Below, piece after piece: positions 61,193 through 64,000 of a DNA stretch of 64,000 nt. Position 1 is the stretch's first letter. Every line of letters starts with the position of its first letter. Below the pieces are notes generated by a model that made no database searches, was not told the DNA's origin, and saw nothing but the letters and a program-made list of their open reading frames with translations. This DNA comes from Anaerobutyricum stercoris (GTDB taxonomy: Bacteria; Bacillota; Clostridia; Lachnospirales; Lachnospiraceae), in contig DXBR01000036.1 in NCBI GenBank assembly GCA_019116455.1, forward strand, positions 1-64,000, in the 5' to 3' direction. The translations under genes and the position numbers were made by a program.

Positions 61193-62449
61193 TTATCGTA
61201 TCTGCCCGTTGCCCCGGATAATATATTTGTAGCTGCACAGCTCTTCCAGTCCCATCGGGCCTCTGGCATGAAGTTTCTGGGTGGAAATCCCCATTTCACA
61301 TCCAAGTCCGAACTCTCCCCCATCTGTAAAACGGGTGGTCACATTGACATAGACAGCGGCGCTGTCCACTCTTTTTGTGAAATACTCGGCAGCATCCTTA
61401 CTTTCCGTGACAATGGCTTCGCTGTGTCCGCTGGAATGAGCCGCGATATGCGCTACGGCATCTTCCACGCTGTCCACAACTTTTACCGCGAGAATGTAAT
61501 CCAAAAACTCCGTATCAAAGTCTTTCTCACCAGCCGGCGTACCGTCGATGACAGCCGCAGCTCTCTCACAAAGCCGCAGCTCTACCGGCACCTTTCCCGC
61601 CGCCTCGCGGTCATCCACCAGGCGCTTTTTCAGCATCGGCAGGAATGTATCGGCAATATCTTTGTGAACCAGACACACTTCCTCAGCGTTGCAGACGCTC
61701 GGGCGGCTGGTTTTTGCATTTTCTATGATATTGAGAGCCATTTCCGGTTTTGCCGTGCTGTCCACGTATACATGACAGATTCCGGTTCCCGTCTGAATAC
61801 ACGGAACCTTCGCCTGATCCACGCACGCCTGAATAAGTCCGGCCCCGCCTCTTGGAATCAGCAGGTCCACATAGCCCACAGCCTTCATCAGCTCTGTTGA
61901 GCTCGCCCTTGTGGTATCCTCAATGAGACTCACGCAGCTTTTTGGCAGCCCGGCTTCCTCCAGGCCTTTCTGCATGGCGTCCACCACTGCCCGGGCGCTC
62001 TTCCAGGCTTCCTTTCCGCTTCGAAGCACACAGGCGTTGCCACTCTTGATACAGAGCGCCGCCGCGTCGCTGGTCACATTCGGACGGCTCTCGTAAATAA
62101 TAGCAATAACCCCCAGCGGAATAGCAGTCTTTTCTATAACCATTCCATTCGGGCGGGTAATGGACTTAAGAATTTTTCCCGCCGGATCCGGCAGATCGAT
62201 CAGCTCGCGGATTCCCTGAGCCATACCGGCGATCCGGTCCTCTGTCAGAAGCAGCCGGTCCAGCATCACATCGGAAATCTTGCCCTTTGCCTGCTCCATA
62301 TCTTCCTGATTTGCAGAGAGAATCTGCTCCGCCGACGCTTCCAGATGTTCTGCCATCAGCTCCAGCGCACGATTTTTTGTCTGTTCATCCGCAGCATTGA
62401 TGGCGCTCTTCGCTTTTTTTGCCTGCTCCAATATTTCTTTTGTTGTCAT
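61193..62449 (-). CDS. proA: Glutamate-5-semialdehyde dehydrogenase
   Basis: 418 residues, full length. NADP-dependent: P-L-G-V-I-A-I-I-Y-E-S-R-P-N-V-T-S-D (about 105-122), catalytic Cys in S-V-C-N-A-E-E-V (near 255), C-terminal G-P-M-G-L-E-E-L-C-S-Y-K. Second proline biosynthesis step. 36 bases after proB, one operon. Confidence 0.97.
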   Translation of the reverse strand: MTTKEILEQAKKAKSAINAADEQTKNRALELMAEHLEASAEQILSANQEDMEQAKGKISDVMLDRLLLTEDRIAGMAQGIRELIDLPDPAGKILKSITRPNGMVIEKTAIPLGVIAIIYESRPNVTSDAAALCIKSGNACVLRSGKEAWKSARAVVDAMQKGLEEAGLPKSCVSLIEDTTRASSTELMKAVGYVDLLIPRGGAGLIQACVDQAKVPCIQTGTGICHVYVDSTAKPEMALNIIENAKTSRPSVCNAEEVCLVHKDIADTFLPMLKKRLVDDREAAGKVPVELRLCERAAAVIDGTPAGEKDFDTEFLDYILAVKVVDSVEDAVAHIAAHSSGHSEAIVTESKDAAEYFTKRVDSAAVYVNVTTRFTDGGEFGLGCEMGISTQKLHARGPMGLEELCSYKYIIRGNGQIR

Positions 62450-62485
62450 AATGTATTACCTCCCCTTATGACTCCATGCGTATTT

Positions 62486-63253
62486 CTATTTTTTTCCACG
62501 GAACTTTGTTCCGACCTTCTCCCCGTCAAGGATGCGATACAGATTCTCCGGATGCTTTCCATTGGCTATGATCATATCAATCCCTGCCTCCATGGCAATC
62601 TCCGCCGCCTTTATTTTTGTCACCATGCCGCCGGTGCCGAGCTTCGTGCCTTTTGTTCCCGCCAGCTCATAGATTTCCGGCGTTATGGAAAATACCACAT
62701 CAATAATATCTGCATCCGGATCTTCTCTCGGATTAGCCGTATAGAGTCCGTCAATATCGCTGAGTACGATCAGAAGATCTGCATCTGCCTGTTTGGCCAC
62801 AATAGCCGCCAATGTATCATTATCTCCCACGGAGATCTCATCGGTGACAATGGAATCGTTCTCATTAATGACCGGCATCACATTGAGCTCCAGAAGTCGG
62901 TTTATAGTATTTTTGATATTACTGCTGCTGGTCTCATTCTCAAAATCTGCGCCGGTGAGCAAAATCTGCGCCACGATATGATTATACTCCAGAAATTTTT
63001 TGTCATACAAATACATCAGCTCACACTGGCCGATGGCTGCAGCCGCCTGTTTTGTAGGCATATCCTCCGGTTTTTCCTTGAGATTCAGTTTGCCGACTCC
63101 CAGTCCGATCGCTCCCGAAGAGACCAGTACCAGCTCATGTCCGGCATTCTTTATGTCACTCAATATTTTGCATAATGCCTCAATTCTCCGGATATTAATC
63201 CGCCCGCTTTCATGGGTCAGTGTGGATGTGCCCAGTTTTACTACGATTCGCAT
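62486..63253 (-). CDS. proB: Glutamate 5-kinase
   Basis: 255 residues from MRIVVKLGT (GCAGGAGGAAC upstream). Amino acid kinase fold: V-K-L-G-T-S-T-L, S-S-G-A-I-G-L-G, N-E-N-D-S-I (about 130-140), K-L-G-T-G-G-M. No C-terminal PUA domain, unlike the E. coli enzyme, which is normal in many Firmicutes. Makes glutamyl phosphate, which proA uses. Confidence 0.96.
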   Translation of the reverse strand: MRIVVKLGTSTLTHESGRINIRRIEALCKILSDIKNAGHELVLVSSGAIGLGVGKLNLKEKPEDMPTKQAAAAIGQCELMYLYDKKFLEYNHIVAQILLTGADFENETSSSNIKNTINRLLELNVMPVINENDSIVTDEISVGDNDTLAAIVAKQADADLLIVLSDIDGLYTANPREDPDADIIDVVFSITPEIYELAGTKGTKLGTGGMVTKIKAAEIAMEAGIDMIIANGKHPENLYRILDGEKVGTKFRGKK

Positions 63254-63266
63254 ATGTTCCTCCTGC

Positions 63267-63310
63267 AAAAAGGGCTGCGCAAAATATCTACACATATTCC
63301 GCTGCAGCCC
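63267..63310 (-). terminator. Intrinsic terminator between the ABC transporter gene and proB
   Basis: GGGCTGC (63272-63278) pairs with GCAGCCC (63304-63310), five T follow on the minus strand. Confidence 0.8.
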
Positions 63311-63325
63311 CTACTCCATTCATTT

Positions 63326-64000
63326 CTATAACACTTTACTCAAAAAGCTCTGTGTTCTCTCATTCTGCGGATGGTCCATGACCTCCTCCGGTGTTCCCTG
63401 TTCCATGATCACGCCCTGATCGATAAAGAATACCCGGTCAGCAACGTCGTGGGCAAATCCCATCTCGTGGGTTACCACAACCATGGTCATACCTTCTGCC
63501 GCCAGTTCTTTCATAACGTCAAGAACTTCGCAGACCATTTCAGGGTCCAGAGCGGAAGTCGGCTCATCAAAAAGCATGATATCCGGCTCCATGGCAAGGG
63601 CGCGCGCAATAGCCACACGCTGCTGCTGTCCGCCGGAAAGCTCCTTCGGTTTCGCGTCCGCCTTATCTGCCAGACCGACTCTCTGAAGAAGTTCCATGGC
63701 TTTTTTCTCCGCTTCTTCTTTGGTTTTGATCTTAAGCTCTACCGGAGCCAGCATAATGTTCTCTTTTACCGTGTAATGCGGGAAAAGATTAAACTGCTGA
63801 AATACCATTCCGATGTGACGGCGGATCTTGTCAATATCGCTGTTCTTTCCGGTAATGCTCTCGCCATCCACCAGGATCTCTCCTTCCGTAGCCTCCTCCA
63901 GACGGTTCAGGCAGCGAAGGAACGTAGATTTACCCGAACCTGACGGTCCGATAACGCAGATTACTTCACCGGTGGTGATCTCCGCGTCAATTCCCTTTAA
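63326..64000 (-). CDS. Polar amino acid ABC transporter ATP-binding protein (partial)
   Basis: The 5' end is beyond the right edge; the frame is open through position 64000. Walker A G-P-S-G-S-G-K-S-T lies at about 63927-63953. F-Q-Q-F-N-L-F (Q loop), L-S-G-G-Q-Q-Q-R-V (signature), I-M-L-F-D-E-P-T-S-A-L (Walker B) and T-H-E-M-G-F-A (H loop) are present. The Q-loop N-L-F-P-H-Y-T and S-A-L-D-P-E patterns fit the GlnQ/ArtP group. C-terminal end intact, followed by a terminator. Confidence 0.93.
   Translation of the reverse strand, partial: LKGIDAEITTGEVICVIGPSGSGKSTFLRCLNRLEEATEGEILVDGESITGKNSDIDKIRRHIGMVFQQFNLFPHYTVKENIMLAPVELKIKTKEEAEKKAMELLQRVGLADKADAKPKELSGGQQQRVAIARALAMEPDIMLFDEPTSALDPEMVCEVLDVMKELAAEGMTMVVVTHEMGFAHDVADRVFFIDQGVIMEQGTPEEVMDHPQNERTQSFLSKVL

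Overview
The window looks like a chromosome segment of a low- to mid-GC Firmicute, most likely a gut Lachnospiraceae (inferred from gene content: a ThrE exporter split into two genes, MecA, desulfoferrodoxin, VanZ-like and CmpB-like membrane proteins, strong AGGAGG ribosome sites and frequent TTG/GTG starts). About the left five eighths (1 to about 40.3 kb) is an integrated siphovirus whose left end lies outside the window. The rest (40.5-64 kb) is host chromosome.

Prophage, read right to left (lytic direction = minus strand): tyrosine integrase at the right edge (39.2-40.3 kb); a cargo block (lipoprotein, Uma2 nuclease-fold protein, candidate small RNA); a CI/ImmA-type repressor and metallopeptidase facing a Cro-like gene across a divergent promoter region (36.4-36.6 kb); a patch of tiny genes on both strands (34-36.2 kb); a replication module (DUF2800 nuclease, DUF2815 ssDNA-binding protein, family A DNA polymerase, VapE-type primase-helicase, VRR-NUC nuclease, SNF2 helicase); an ArpU/RinA-like late regulator; a two-gene AT-rich accessory cassette with its own insulating terminator and operator-like dyad; then packaging and structural genes (terS, terL, portal, minor head protein, scaffold, HK97 capsid, connectors, tail tube, chaperones, tape measure, distal tail, tail endopeptidase/collar, fibre, SGNH esterase fibre). 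Lysis genes are not seen and probably lie left of position 1.

Accessory functions sit inside the structural operon. The minor head protein carries a C-terminal domain resembling phage-associated RNase toxins. An overlapping 59-codon Cys-rich gene follows it, and then a protein made of two fused DUF2829/Tad2 domains, the family that sequesters the nucleotide signals of Thoeris (and some CBASS) immunity. With the 21-22.6 kb cassette these are the best candidates for counter-defence or inter-phage conflict functions.

Host region: an alpha-glucosidase, an OmpR-type two-component system, a VanZ-like protein, the two-part threonine/serine exporter, a secreted glucosaminidase, an O-acetylhomoserine sulfhydrylase, a chorismate mutase-ACT protein with a shortened prephenate dehydratase region, MecA, a class II aldolase, desulfoferrodoxin, a Ca/Na antiporter, a (p)ppGpp-synthetase-fold protein, a secreted C39-like protein, a cupin, a zincin-motif protein, an SPFH plus ribbon-helix-helix operon, a duplicated CmpB-like membrane protein, the proline genes proB-proA, and an amino-acid ABC transporter ATPase cut by the right edge. 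Several intrinsic terminators separate these units. No rRNA, tRNA, CRISPR array or insertion sequence was recognised, and no stretch over 300 bases lacks a gene. Coordinates and motifs were read by eye; no database search was run.
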